A stretch of DNA of 64,000 bases from Brachypterus glaber (GCA_958510825.1 OY294049.1:2356001-2420000); one strand, 5' to 3'; shown: positions 47,801 through 57,179, counted from the stretch's first letter. Notes: generated by a model from the sequence alone, not told the origin. Translations and numbers: made by a program.

Positions 47801-50800
47801 TTTTCTAATAATTCTAATGTTTTGTCAATTTTAGTTTTTGGTCTTGATGGTAAAACTAGAAACAACATTACTTTAGACTAAAATTTAATCGCGATTTTTT
47901 TTATCAGTAGAAAATATTAAAAAAAAAGCTGTGAAGATATGTAATGCTACGCATTCCATTATATACTATTCACAGTGGATGGTATAAAGCATTTTCCCAA
48001 AAATTAAAAAAAAAAATAACATAACGAACAAATTTTTGTTTGGACTTTTTAACCCCCAATAACTTTTTTGTTTTTGGGGGGATTATTTTAAAAAAATAGG
48101 GTTCTTCCCTTCATTAATTTTTCCTGAAAATTTCGAGTCTATATAATAATATATATATATATAATTTGGTCTTGTCCACAAAAATCGTGACATCGGACGA
48201 ACGGACATTTTCAAAGTTATTTATTTTTTCATGAAAACTTTCTATTCAAGAATTTTTTTCTAGGTCGTTTCTTGGCTATTTTGGTAAATTCAAATTATTT
48301 TACGTTCGTGTTCAAAACTACGCGATGTAAAGTATAAAAAGTATATAATATAGACTATATTATAGTCTCTAAGGTTTTGAGCATTGCAATACAATCCGAT
48401 TCCAGTATGGCTTTCCCTTTGGGTAGCCTGCCAGCTCGATCTAGTATAATTTTCGGCCTACGCAAAACCGTCTCACTCTGTAGTGATGTTTGCGCATTAT
48501 TTGTCTTACCTGGGCTTTTTGATTCCCCACTAATATCTCCAGAACAGGCACATCCATTTTCCTTCGTATTTGTTGTAAAACTTTCGTAACTAATAACACT
48601 AGATTTGGGAATAGTCTGTTGCAATTGTAACTTATTCTTTCTCTGTCTTATATTTATAGAGTTCGTACTGTTATTTTCCCAAGACATATTCAAATTTTCG
48701 TCTGTCCATGAATGCCGTTTTGTCCTTAACTCTCTTTTATTTGTACATTCGCAATTCTCGAGTAGAACTCTTGGAGATACTATACTCTTTTTGGCCACTT
48801 TACTTTGTCGACCTTTTCTGTTAATTATTTCTAAATATTTTCTTTCTATTATTAATTCATTCAAAGGTATTTCAATTGATTTACAGAACCTTTCTATTTC
48901 ACATAGCATGTAATCCTAAAAAAATGTTATTGTCTTTATTTAAAATTTTATTTCAACATTCCGAAACTTTTTTGATAAGAACATGACATTTATATCAATT
49001 TTATTGTCAATTATAAGAGCGTTCGGGTTGGACAATCTTTTGACTCCATTGCTAACTTCACTGCAACTGTCATTGAACAATCTTTGATGAAAATTGACAT
49101 GAAGTTAGCAATGGAGTAAAAGACCGTTCAACCCCAACGCCTCTTATATTACAGTTTTATGTTTAAATTACACAAAAAAAGTTCAGTTACTACGAGCTGG
49201 CAAGAGTATATTTTTTTACGTATTTTTCGGCGCCGAAACACAGGAAAAAAAGAACTCCTTGAAACAAGGGCACGTGTCTTTCGATATATTCGCCATATTC
49301 TCTTGTTTCGAGGCTAGCATTTCTTTTAACTAAAGTCAATGAATGAAGAGTACGGGTATTTAAATGAAGATCCGCGCTCTTCAATTAAGAACATATACTT
49401 TGGTTCAAATACATGCTTAAAACAAGGGAATATGACTTTAAACATATCGAAAGACGCGTGTCCTGGGTTCAATGAATCTTTATTCTGTAAAACGAATTTA
49501 AATACATAAGCGTAATTTTTTTTATTATTTTTTTAACTTTGCATCTTGCCCAAATGGCTTTAAAATCATTATTCTACAGCTCTTTTGCTGAAGAATCCCA
49601 ACCCCATCTGATAATTTAAGTGACACAAAAAAAACACTGTGTGAAATTTCGGCGTTATTACTATCGATATATATGTGTAACTGTCCACACTCAATTTTCA
49701 AACTTTACCCGCTACCTTGGATCCGCCATTTTGAAAGTTACATCAAATTTTTAATCTCATTCGCGGTATTTTACTTTTGGAATTAGTATTAATACTAATT
49801 CTAAACTTCCAATATCGATATATCAGGTATAATAATAAAAATATTTAAAAGAGTCAAATTTTTTATAAACGGTCCCGGGAAAGATTTTGATTTATATCAC
49901 GTTTTAGTTATGGTCTGTTTCATTAAGCAAGAGAGTAAATTAAAAAGCGCACAGTAAATATTTTTACAACAGGTTTGAATAGTATCTGTTTGTGTATAGA
50001 ATATAGTTTTGTTTTATAAAATAAACTACGCAGTATATTCGCACATCCAATATTCGAATCTGTTTTGAAAATATTCACCGTGCAATTTTTAATTTACTCT
50101 CTTGCTTGATGAAACAGACCATAGTAAGGGAAGCCTATTCACATAAATAAAAAAATTAGGTGTGTTCGAAATCTTTATTTACATCCGTTTCCCGGGAGCC
50201 GTGTATAGTTATATTTTATAAAATAAACTATAAACTCGGCGCATTATTTATCTGAGTTGATGGTCATTTGTTTCTTGTTATTTGGTTGGCAGAATATATT
50301 TAGTTCCTTAAGGTTTTCATCTTGTTTAAAATTTATTGTCAATCAAGACATTATTTTGACATTTATAAAAAAATCCAAATAATTTGCTTTAGCAAGAAGA
50401 AATAACAAGAAAAGTGCATAAAAAGAAAACTAAAGCATCAATCTATAAACATTTTGTTTAAATGAAGTAATATAATGCAGTGCTCTATAAATTTTTGAAG
50501 TAAACACTATAACAGAATTTTTGGTTAAAAAAATACTGGTCCGTAATTTTATTCAGGTAATGTTAAATTTAAGTTTATAATAGCACTTTATGAATAAAAA
50601 CTTACTTTTATTATAATTTTGAACAAAGTTTTACTTTTTAAACAGATTTTGTTATTATTTGTAAGACGTAAAATGACAGTCAATTTAACCTAAATGTTAA
50701 AAATTATCAAAAGCACAATGGGCTACAAAAATATTACTAAAAGTCATTTTTAAACCACTGTTACTCAGATAGATAATGCGCCGAGTATAGTTTACGCAGT

Positions 50801-53800
50801 ATATTCGCACATCCAATACATTAATCTGTTTTGAAAATATTCACTGTGCGATTTTTAATTTACTATCCAGCTTGAAAAAACAGACCATAGAACTTAATTG
50901 GCATTTTTAATTTTTTGCGGGCCTGTGCTATTCTCACCATTTCCAAGATATCTCGATTTGCTTCAATATGACTTGAAAATATATTCTTCATGTCTTTTGC
51001 CGTGCAAGCTTCATGCGAAATTATATCTTCAATAATTCGGCTTAAAAACTGAATGTATTCGAATTCTGTGTTGCTAAAAACAAAACTATATTTAATTAGG
51101 GTGGACCTTATATTTTTTAATTTATTATCTTAAAATTTTCATTTAGGTGTAACTAAAAAAATCTGAAAATATGAGAGTTATCAAACTTTTCTAAGGATTC
51201 TAATTGGGAGCCTAAACTTCGTAAAATTACCCATAAATCGTGAAAAATCTTTAATTTTTGTATAAGAGAAAAATTTGAATGGCTTGAAGGCTTATTTTTT
51301 TTTCTTTAAAATTGTGTGCCGAATTTCAAAATGATCAATAGATTCTACCCCGTGCCGAAAATCCGCCTAATAAATTATTATAATTACTCATAATATTAAA
51401 ATGACTTAACTAAAACAAAACGAGCTAAGCGCCAAATAAGAGCTCCTACATATTTGGCGCTTAGCTCGTTTTATTTTAATTAAATACTTTTAATATTATG
51501 AATTATTATTAGAATAAATTAAATAAAAAAAAATTAGTCCGGTTTGATACATTTTAAAATGTTTGTTTACCGTTTGGTAGAAATTCGTCAATTTCAGTGG
51601 GGGTAACTTTGGGCACGGGTTAGAACCTTTTAATCATTTTGAAATCTGGTACCTAGTTTTGTATGATCAAAAGAAAATAAGACTTCAAGCCATACAAAAA
51701 TTACAATTTTCAACGATTTTTTACAATTTGTGGGTAATTTTACGAATTTTAGGGCCCAATTAGGACCCATAGAGAAGTTTTATCACTTATATTTTAAGAA
51801 TTTTCTGTTACACCTAAATGAATACTTTAAGATAATAAAAAATATAAGGTGTACCCTGATATTTAACACATAACACTTTTAGTGTTAAGAGAAAAAAAGA
51901 AAGAAAAAAGGTATGCGGCCTAGAATGGAATACTGCTCATCAACAGTAGTCGGCGTAAACTCAGTTATGACTCATCAACGCATCAACGTTGAAAATAAAC
52001 ACAGAAACATAGGCTTACGGAATAATTTTGCCGAATTATGAGGGAAATTTTTATAAAGGTCACTAAATCGAAACATTGGACGACTAATTTGTTACACACA
52101 ACAATATTGACTATACATATTAAAAAACATCAAGATAAAAAAAAGTCAAAATGTAAATATTTAAAACCTCGCGTCATCGCTAGGTCGCCTATGCGAGTAC
52201 TGGAAATTCGCCGAGTACTGCTCATCAATAAGTTATTGACAATAACAAAGGGGTAGTAACAGGGCCAGATTCCCAATACTAGGCAATTTCCTATGGGGCC
52301 GCAATTTTTTTATGTTGATGACCTTTTTACTCTCCCCTAATAAGAAAGTATTCTGATGGAATTTAATTTTTTTTTTCGTTTGTCGGCCTGTAGACTCGTT
52401 CGTTGGCAGCCCGTTGGCAAACCCACATTGGGTCTACATATTGAGGAGACATCAGCCGCCCTAAGGCCGCATTCGACGGGCCAATGTTGGCAAAACTGCA
52501 TTGGTCCTACATTGGTCGCTCGAAGGCCTCTTAAAAGCCAAGGATAATTTTGAACGTAAAATCATACAGTGGCCAATCTAAGGCTGCGGTCTTATGAACC
52601 AACGTACGTTGGCCAACCTAAGGCCAATGATAAATTTCCAACTTTAAAATTGAAAAAAATTTCGTTGGCCTTCGGGCGGCCAATGTAGGGCCAATGCTGT
52701 TTTGCCAACACTGGCTCGTCGTATGCGGCCGTAGGGCGGCTGATGTCTCCTCAGTATGTAGGCCCAATGTGGGTTTGCCAACATTGGTCCAATGTTTGGC
52801 AAACGGGTTCTCTTGCTCACCCGGATATTTTTTTCTTTGCTTGTCAAGTAAGTAAGGAATATAGAACATAGACTTTTTTTTGGGGGGGGGGGTTGCGGCA
52901 TGTTATCCATTGCCTAAGGCAGGTAGGGAAATGAAAGAGTTGACTACGTATCGGCTAGGGAGCTGCATCAAACCAGTCTTGGCACTGATATGTTGTGCAC
53001 ATGTTATTATTACAATATTTCTTTTAACAAACCTTTCTATATTTGACGAATTTGTTTCCTCTACTACTTCTAAACTTTCACTGCTCTTTTTGGGTTTTAC
53101 TTTGCATATATTTTCGCTTCTGGAAGTTGACGAACCTTCTTCTTTACCCCCTCTGGTGTCCAATTGAAAAGATTTAAGCTTCTGTTTGGCACAGACTTCT
53201 TGATTTTTGGTGCACGCGGCCTCTTCTCCGGGGTCGTAGGGTCTTGATGTTACAGGTGCCGACTTGGAACAGGGCTACCCTTACAAAACAAATTTGTTTA
53301 CTCGTAGGTGATACCTTTAACACGCATATTGTAGCTGTTTTAAAACCCTGCATCATTCAAATTTTAATTATTGATTTTGATTAGTGTTTAATTTTTGGTC
53401 GTTAAGACGTGAAATTTTAACTTTAAAATCTATGGTATCATAAAAAAAAGTTTTTTTTAATGTATTTTTAACTGGGAAATCATAATTTAATCAAAAAAAA
53501 TCTGTATAGAATGAGCGAGAGTACTTACTGTTAAAAAAAAAAGAATCAGTGATTAATTAATAATGTTTGGAATTTTATTTTCTACGGATATCGTTGTCAT
53601 CTATTTTTTACCTTTTGAGGCACCCTTCCCCATTTCGTCATGGAACAAAATTATAATTCATTTTTTGTGTATTTTTTTGACCTTTTAGGTGTATTTTTTC
53701 TTCTATCGTGAAAAATAAAATTAAGTCCAGAAACAATTTTTTACATTTTTGGGGGCAGATGGGACCATAAAAAAAATGGTGATAAGTTTTTTTTTGTAAT

Positions 53801-55141
53801 TTTTATTTACCTTTTAGGTGGGTTTTAAATATTTCTCATATTGTGAATAATAAAAAAAGACCAAACCAAACATTTATCCTCCTTTTACCCCCCTTACTAC
53901 GAATACAAACAAATACCAACTTGTCCAAGATAATATAAACATACATCTGCATTCCAAATTTCAAGTCGCTAGCTCAAAGCATTCTTAAGTTATCGTGAAT
54001 ACAGACAGACAGACACCTAGACCGACAAACGTCTGTACAGACAGACATAATTTCTTTTGGAGTGTTACGCCCATGTTAATGGTATAGGAAAATAGCGTTA
54101 CAGGGGGGGGGGGGTGTCCAAAATGATCAAAATTTGCGTTACGTTATACTTGAACGTTCCCTAAGCCCCCCGTTTTGCAATCCCCTGGTTAAATTAACTA
54201 CATAAATATAATATAGGTTTTATTAGGGTTAAATTACATGCAAAACCTCGTTGATATAGCTCAAAGGGTTCGTTAAATAAAAACCTAATTTTTAAACCCC
54301 TTTTACGATGCATTTTTAGATATAGAACTTTTTTTAATATGTTTTTTATACCTAGAACCCTTAAAATTATTGACGTTATTTATAAAACCCCTATATTTAT
54401 TTTCAAATAAAAATATGGTTCATTAGCATACTTAATACAAAAAATTACCTTAATTTCACTGTTATCTATAAAAGTTTTGGATCCCCCATTGGGTGCTGAA
54501 CTATGACCCTGCCGTTTTCTATTCGTCGTCGATTTTCTTATATTTTTCTCGTATTTTCTGTAACTGAAATATCTGTTAAGCAGGCGCGTAGATAGGGGGG
54601 GGGGTAGAGGGGGTATTTACCCCCCCCCACAAGAATCTTTATTTGTTAATTTTTTTTGTAATTTTAAATAAAAAAAAATTGTTTTCGGAGGGTGTTTTTT
54701 TTGTGTTGGTAGTGGCGAGCCAATTTTTGTAGAAACGCTCAGGGACAAAGCTTTTTTTTCCGGAGAGTGTTTTTTCTTGTTTTGGTAGGGGCGCCAAATT
54801 TTGATTAAAAATTTTTATTTTGGAAAGTAAAAGAAAATATTTTTTTTTAATAGCTGGGGGCCAATATACAGGCTACAAACTATAAAGTGCAATAAAAGAA
54901 AACTTTGCCTATTTTTTTTTGCTATTATACTATATCTATAATGTATTTTTATTTTTATTTTTTACCTGGATAGAGGTGATTTAAAATTCTGATTTTTTTC
55001 TGAAACTTTGCACCTTGCGCTTGTTGGCACAAAGTTAAAACTTTTGGGAACAGAATTATCAATTGTACTTTTAACTTTTCTCAACTTTCTATAATGATTT
55101 CGCATATGAAAATATGTATCTAAATCACTTTGCGTTGTCAT
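38573..55141 (-). CDS. SPATA7-like protein, multi-exon (gene C), 3' half tentative
   Basis: Exons in transcript order: 55141-54966, 54572-54449, 53274-53033, 51073-50938, 48915-48393, 47855-47769, 45531-45463, 43602-43501, 41898-41788, 40130-39199, 38842-38573. All phases agree and the sum (2772 nt) gives 923 aa. The ATG at 55141 has A at -3. The N-terminus (RNHYRKLRKVKSTIDNSVP) resembles the start of SPATA7 (HY..I...K..VD.SVP). Exon 4 (EFEYIQFLSRIIEDII..., then IFSSHIEANRDILEM) resembles the conserved SPATA7 helical block (LSFIEDVTDEIL...ERHIKQNKHLEE). SPATA7 acts at the ciliary transition zone or photoreceptor connecting cilium and in testis. The residue match is from memory and unsearched. 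The rest is low-complexity, acidic and Ser-rich. Joining exon 5 to exon 6 needs a weak GTATTG donor at 48393. If it is unused, the gene ends at the TAG at 48355 (412 aa) and the later exons belong to another transcript. Confidence 0.55.
39199..40130 (-). CDS. Large acidic, Ser/Thr/Glu-rich exon of gene C
   Basis: This 932-nt exon enters in phase 1 (acceptor ACTTTTTTTAG) and leaves in phase 0 (GTAAGT). It is open throughout. It begins NSILTDSGCQCDFKEPIKP, has a Cys-containing middle (CKDGCFN, CCAQTKRRNRSK), and is rich in Glu, Ser, Thr and Asn, so it is probably disordered. No domain was recognised. Plus-strand open frames over it are shadows. Confidence 0.65.
40181..40395. mobile_element. Foldback MITE in gene C
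   Basis: AATATAGCATATAGACCGTG and GAACATGCAATA are mirrored by TATTGCATGTTCACGATCGA. The inner arms AATATTTATAGCAATATAA / TTATATTGCTATAAATATT form a second palindrome. Confidence 0.75.
41450..41590. mobile_element. MITE in gene C
   Basis: GGAAAAATAGTGTACATAAC and GTTATGTAATATACTATTTT are imperfect mirrors with inner GGAAAGTG / CACTTTCC. About 141 bp. Confidence 0.65.
41788..41898 (-). CDS. Phase-1 exon with a DSGC motif
   Basis: This 111-nt symmetric phase-1 exon has acceptor TTCATTTACAG and donor GTAAAA. It encodes SATITDIDKRLIIKACDSGC followed by DLGSDTENPPKT. The DSGC motif recurs at the start of the next exon (LTDSGCQCDF at 40.1 kb), which suggests further internal duplication. Confidence 0.55.
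42301..42990. repeat. Minisatellite of about 105 bp, locus 1
   Basis: Repeated units contain TTATTATCAGATTCACTTTC, AGCAACCTCAAAAACCCCAA, TATACCAATTTTCA and AAAACTACCCCC(A)CCCCTC, followed by GGGGTGGAGTTAG. About six units are visible with insertions and deletions. A related locus is at 60498-60890, and both begin with CCAGTAA...CCCAT and a CCGCGCGT block. Open frames on both strands here are artefacts. Confidence 0.85.
43501..43602 (-). CDS. Duplicated LPxR-KTLE exon, copy 2
   Basis: This 102-nt symmetric phase-1 exon has acceptor TGCTTTTTAG and a consensus GTAAGT donor. It has the same IDKTLE...KS.KN core as copy 1 at 47769-47855, with a five-residue longer N-terminal half. It probably arose by tandem duplication together with its downstream neighbour exon. 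Confidence 0.62.
43735..44224. other. Intron stretch, no gene
   Basis: No exon was seen. TTTTTTCACCACCAG at about 43850 is mirrored by CTGGTGGTGAAAAAAA at about 44485, so a larger foldback may span this part, including the doubtful exon at 44225-44319. Confidence 0.3.
44225..44319 (-). pseudogene. Possible decayed or alternative exon
   Basis: After an AG acceptor the frame reads SVSVLSVIKYIKTESEIQSD then DSGTPPEIRGQ up to a GTGAAA donor. It begins with AA plus Ser like the other second-type exons and has a DSG motif. Entry is phase 1, but the only donor gives phase 0, which does not join the exon at 43602. It is either a decayed duplicate or a coincidental open frame. Confidence 0.25.
44908..45290. 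mobile_element. hAT-like non-autonomous element with 8-bp target duplication
   Basis: The ends CAGGGCCGTAAC and GTTACGGCCCTG (with a short mismatch zone) are flanked on both sides by TAGTGAAA (44900-44907 and 45291-45298), an 8-bp duplication as made by hAT transposases. Inside are about four units of AAAAAAGCTTTGTCCCTGAC / GGTTTCTACCAAACTTGGCG, the inverse of the units at 24141-24560. Confidence 0.8.
45463..45531 (-). CDS. Small acidic/basic phase-1 exon between the duplicated exons
   Basis: This 69-nt symmetric phase-1 exon has acceptor TTAATTACAG and donor GTAAAA. It encodes SNEDIVQLNENREDNKKKSKKP. Like the exon at 41788-41898 it begins with AATC after the acceptor and follows an LPxR-KTLE exon, so the two may be a duplicated pair that has diverged. 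Confidence 0.5.
45600..45940. other. Intron stretch with short repeats
   Basis: ACCGCTATAGTGGTTTGTT occurs twice (about 45751 and 45789), and GGGGGGATATATATTAGATCATATATCCCCTCC is a small palindrome at about 45624. No gene seen. Confidence 0.4.
45955..46845. repeat. Palindromic array of CCTAATTTCGGA motifs
   Basis: The motif occurs as CCTAATTTCGGA(T/C)A at about 45961, 46150 and 46298. It occurs in inverse form (TCCGAAATTAGG or close) at about 46421, 46456, 46789 and 46806. The left half carries one orientation and the right half the other, so the array is a diverged large foldback. Confidence 0.65.
46936..47479. repeat. Dispersed repeat R2, copy 2
   Basis: Corresponds to 7521-7574 plus 7804-8310 joined at CGGCACTATTG/TACACTAGAGCC. 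It ends in the same CAGACAGACGGACGC microsatellite. It lies in an intron of gene C. Confidence 0.75.
47769..47855 (-). CDS. Duplicated LPxR-KTLE exon, copy 1
   Basis: This 87-nt symmetric phase-1 exon has acceptor TTTCTAG and donor GTAAGA. It encodes LPSRPKTKIDKTLELLEKS then MKNLCCSTD. Copy 2 at 43501-43602 encodes LPTRGATFIAKNTIDKTLES then LDKSIKNFFTNTD. The core IDKTLExLxKSxKN and the terminal TD are shared, and so is the boundary phase. The length is a multiple of three, so skipping would not shift the frame. Confidence 0.6.
48355..48915 (-). CDS. Exon 5 of the SPATA7-like gene C, with alternative stop
   Basis: The exon opens after a good acceptor (TTTTTTTAG) and reads DYMLCEIERFCKSIEIPLNE. 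This corresponds to CLMVMRILNLCDEINVPREP in the neighbouring paralogue, both placed straight after the helical block and both in phase 0. Several Cys residues (CECTN, CACSG) and basic clusters follow. Near its end RLPKGKAILESD...LKTLETI resembles the duplicated LPxR...KTLE exons downstream. The frame runs into TAG at 48355. A phase-1 GT at 48392-48391 could instead splice to 47855. Confidence 0.6.
   Translation of the reverse strand, partial: DYMLCEIERFCKSIEIPLNELIIERKYLEIINRKGRQSKVAKKSIVSPRVLLENCECTNKRELRTKRHSWTDENLNMSWENNSTNSINIRQRKNKLQLQQTIPKSSVISYESFTTNTKENGCACSGDISGESKSPGKTNNAQTSLQSETVLRRPKIILDRAGRLPKGKAILESDCIAMLKTLETII
49014..49146. mobile_element. MITE in gene C
   Basis: GACTCCATTGCTAACTTCA and GAAGTTAGCAATGGAGT are mirror arms, with outer AAGAGCGTT / AACGCCTCTT. 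About 133 bp. Confidence 0.7.
49259..49470. mobile_element. Foldback element in gene C
   Basis: ACACGTGTCTTTCGATAT-like arms (CACGTGTCTTTCGATA against TATCGAAAGACGCGTG) with inner TATTCTCTTGTTTC / AAACAAGGGAATA. About 210 bp. Confidence 0.6.
49909..50123. mobile_element. MITE with TATGGTCTGTTTCAT termini
   Basis: TATGGTCTGTTTCATTAAGC and its mirror (GCTTGATGAAACAGACCATA) continue into AAGAGAGTAAATTAAAAA and complement. A further right-end copy lies at about 50835-50890, just beyond exon 50938. Outer CCCGGGAAA blocks (49874 and about 50190) suggest it is nested in another foldback. Confidence 0.75.
50560..50755. repeat. Dispersed repeat R4, copy 2
   Basis: The counterpart of 37002-37260 (AAAAACTTACTTTTATTATA, ATTATCAAAAGCACAATGGG). 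Confidence 0.6.
51098..51857. mobile_element. Foldback element of about 760 bp upstream of gene C exon 4
   Basis: AGGGTGGACCTTATATTTTT at the left and AAAAATATAAGGTGTACCCT at the right are mirror ends. A further hairpin (AACGAGCTAAGCGCCAAAT and complement) is central. It shares GATTTATGGGTAATTTTACG-type sequence with the tandem duplication in DCAF5 intron 1. It ends 24 bp from the exon 4 acceptor. Confidence 0.8.
51960..52215. repeat. Tail of the Tc1-foldback family, second copy
   Basis: AACATAGGCTTACG, ATTTTGCCGAATTATGAGGG, AAGGTCACTAAATCGAAACA and GTACTGGAAATTCGCCGA match 25690-25930 in order. The open frame 52038-52256 is non-coding. Confidence 0.65.
52401..52806. mobile_element. Foldback element with the same peptide on both strands
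   Basis: CCCGTTGGCAAACCCACATT and its mirror near 52770-52800 are long arms. Each arm read outward-in encodes GKPTLGLH.EETSAALRPH, which is a consequence of the palindrome. A solo piece (GTTGGCCGCCCGTTGG) is at about 23570. There is no evidence of a real protein. Confidence 0.75.
53560..54060. other. Intron stretch with diverged tandem units
   Basis: ACCTTTTAGGTG-like segments recur at about 53612, 53680 and 53810. AAGTCGCTAGCTCAAAGCATTCTTAAGTTATCGT and a CAGACAGACAGACA microsatellite follow, as near 43030-43130. No exon seen. Confidence 0.4.
54581..54850. mobile_element. Partial element of the CAGGCGCGTAGATAGGGG type
   Basis: Only one end (CAGGCGCGTAGATAGGGGGG, then G- and C-runs) is recognised. 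It is followed by AGAAACGCTCAGGGACAAAG and GGGGCGCCAAATTTTG units as at 24141-24560. It starts 9 bp from exon 2 of gene C and would supply the pyrimidine tract of that exon's acceptor on the minus strand. Confidence 0.6.
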
Positions 55142-55570
55142 TTTAATTAAATCACTTTTTTATTTTTCTTTCTTTTTTTTCTCTATATATTTGTGTCATT
55201 TGACAACTGTGTCATCTGTTTATAATCAAGACTGCAATGGGTTGCTAGGGTAGCAATGTTGATACAAACAATTGAGCTCCCTTTGTTTTTCATACCGGGT
55301 GTCCGAAAAGTATGGGCTAATATTTCTGGTACTATTATATGCACAAAAAGCGGGAACTGACACTTCCCAATTTATGACATGTTTAATATTTTTTCATTGT
55401 GTAAATATGTGTTATTTGTAAGAGGTTAGAATAACTTGACGTTTGTCAGTTTATGAAATTAATAGGTTAGTTTTCAATCCATAGAATCAATCCATTAAGC
55501 GGCAGTTTTGGAGTGACTGTTATTATAAAATTAAAAGTTCTTAAAATTTAAACTCACTATTAGTATCTGA

Positions 55571-56207
55571 TTTACAGTATTATTAATTTGAGCCGTTTTG
55601 CCTCAATGACTATTTATATCGATAAAAAATCTAAAACAGAAAATTAAATTAAAATGTTCTTATTACTCGCACCTATTTCTAGATGCGCTGGTAAGGTATT
55701 GCGTTTAAAATAATACTTATCTGCTATATTTTCTTTACCTAAAAAATATTATTAATAAAATATTAGTCAATACCTTACCAAAGTTTAAAAATTTTGCCTA
55801 AATAAAGAATTTTCAATAAAATTCTTGAAAAAAGTTAACTTCTAACGTTTCGGGATCTAATCTGATCCCGTTTTCAAAGAAAATTATTAGTTTTTGAAAA
55901 AATTTGTTTAATATTTGGTAAAAACGCCTTTTCCAAATTAATTTCTCTACACCTTTTTATTGTTACAGGTGTCTTTGTTTCAATTACCTCGAAATGAAAT
56001 ATTTTAAACTTTGGTAAGGTATTGACTAATATTTTTTAGGTAAAGAAGATAAAGCAGATAAGTATTATTTTAAACGCAATACCTTAACAGCGCATTTAGA
56101 AATAGGTGCGCCTGAAAAGAAAATTTTAATTTTATTTTCTGTTTTAGATTTTTTATCGATATAAATAGTCATTGAGGCGAAATGGCTCAAATTAATAATA
56201 CTGTAAA
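55571..56207. mobile_element. Inner foldback, arms of over 200 bp
   Basis: TTTACAGTATTATTAATTTG, GCCTCAATGACTATTTATAT, TAAAACAGAAAATTAAATTA and GGTAAGGTATTG are each mirrored in the right half, which ends TAATACTGTAAA. Confidence 0.85.
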
Positions 56208-56260
56208 TAAATATACGCCTCAAATAAATTATAGATATCTATTAGTATCTAAATCTATTT

Positions 56261-56397
56261 AGGGCCACTTGCACCAACTTTTGGTCTGGGATTATCTCAG
56301 CTAAACCGAGTTTAAGTTAAAAATGCTGAATTCTGATTGGTCGGCCGTCAATTTAATCCAAGTTTAAAGTTAAACCATCATTGGTGCAAGTGGCCCT
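56261..56397. mobile_element. MITE B, 137 bp, copy 2
   Basis: Begins AGGGCCACTTGCACCAACTT and ends TTGGTGCAAGTGGCCCT. Same length as the copy at 6352-6488, with only scattered substitutions. Confidence 0.85.
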
Positions 56398-57179
56398 TAT
56401 TAATTTACGAAAAGTTTAGTACACCATAACATCCAACTATAATAAAATAAATAATGTTAAAAACTACTATGTTTAATGGATTATTCTTCATAAACACTTT
56501 AATCACAGTTTTGACCATTTCATAAACCTTATCTGATTAATAATTTGATACAGAATTCTTGGTTTGGATGAATTCTATTATTAGTCGAGTAAATTTCGAT
56601 TTATTTTATATTGACATTTCAAACGAATCGTTTACAGCGATTGACCATTGTTCTTCTATATTTAAAACCTTACTTGCTAAACTTGCTGCTAATTTAATAG
56701 AAGGATTTCTAGATTTCTATAGTGCGAAATTTTTATGAGGCTGCACCCTCATGACAAATTTAAATTTAAACACCAAGTTTTAGGAAATTCGTACAATAAG
56801 GTACCACCACATAACTTCGATCATGGTTTTTCGTGATTCATACTTAGATATTTTACTTATTTCTTTCAGTTTTTACTTCATCCCACCTTTTTTTTTTTTT
56901 TTTTTGGTTGGGTAATTTTCTTCTTTTATCATCAATCTTCTTCATTAATGCATTGCTTTGTAAAGAACCAACACATATTTAGTTTTTCTGGTATACAAGT
57001 TATATTTTACCATGATTTTTTATTTAAAAATGTATAACCAGCATTTTTTCAAGAGTTTTTCTATCATTATTTTGATCGATAAGTGAAATTTATACAAATA
57101 GTTGTCAGTAACAACAAATGAAATTTACAAAATGCAAAATGTCAATTCCCGCTTTTTGTGCATATAATAGTATTAGTAT

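Larger units (their letters stand above)
55331..57173. mobile_element. Nested foldback complex between genes A and C
   Basis: The outer arms (GGTACTATTATATGCACAAA / TTTGTGCATATAATAGTATT, with AAGCGGGAA / TTCCCGC) span 1.8 kb. They enclose an inner foldback at 55571-56207 and MITE B at 56261-56397. No transposase seen. Confidence 0.65.

Noticed and set aside
53174..53356. Minus-strand frame with LFQVGTCNIKTLRPRRRG, resembling the start of a LINE endonuclease
   Set aside because: It is an alternative frame of the gene C exon 53274-53033, whose own frame joins both neighbouring exons in phase and stays open.
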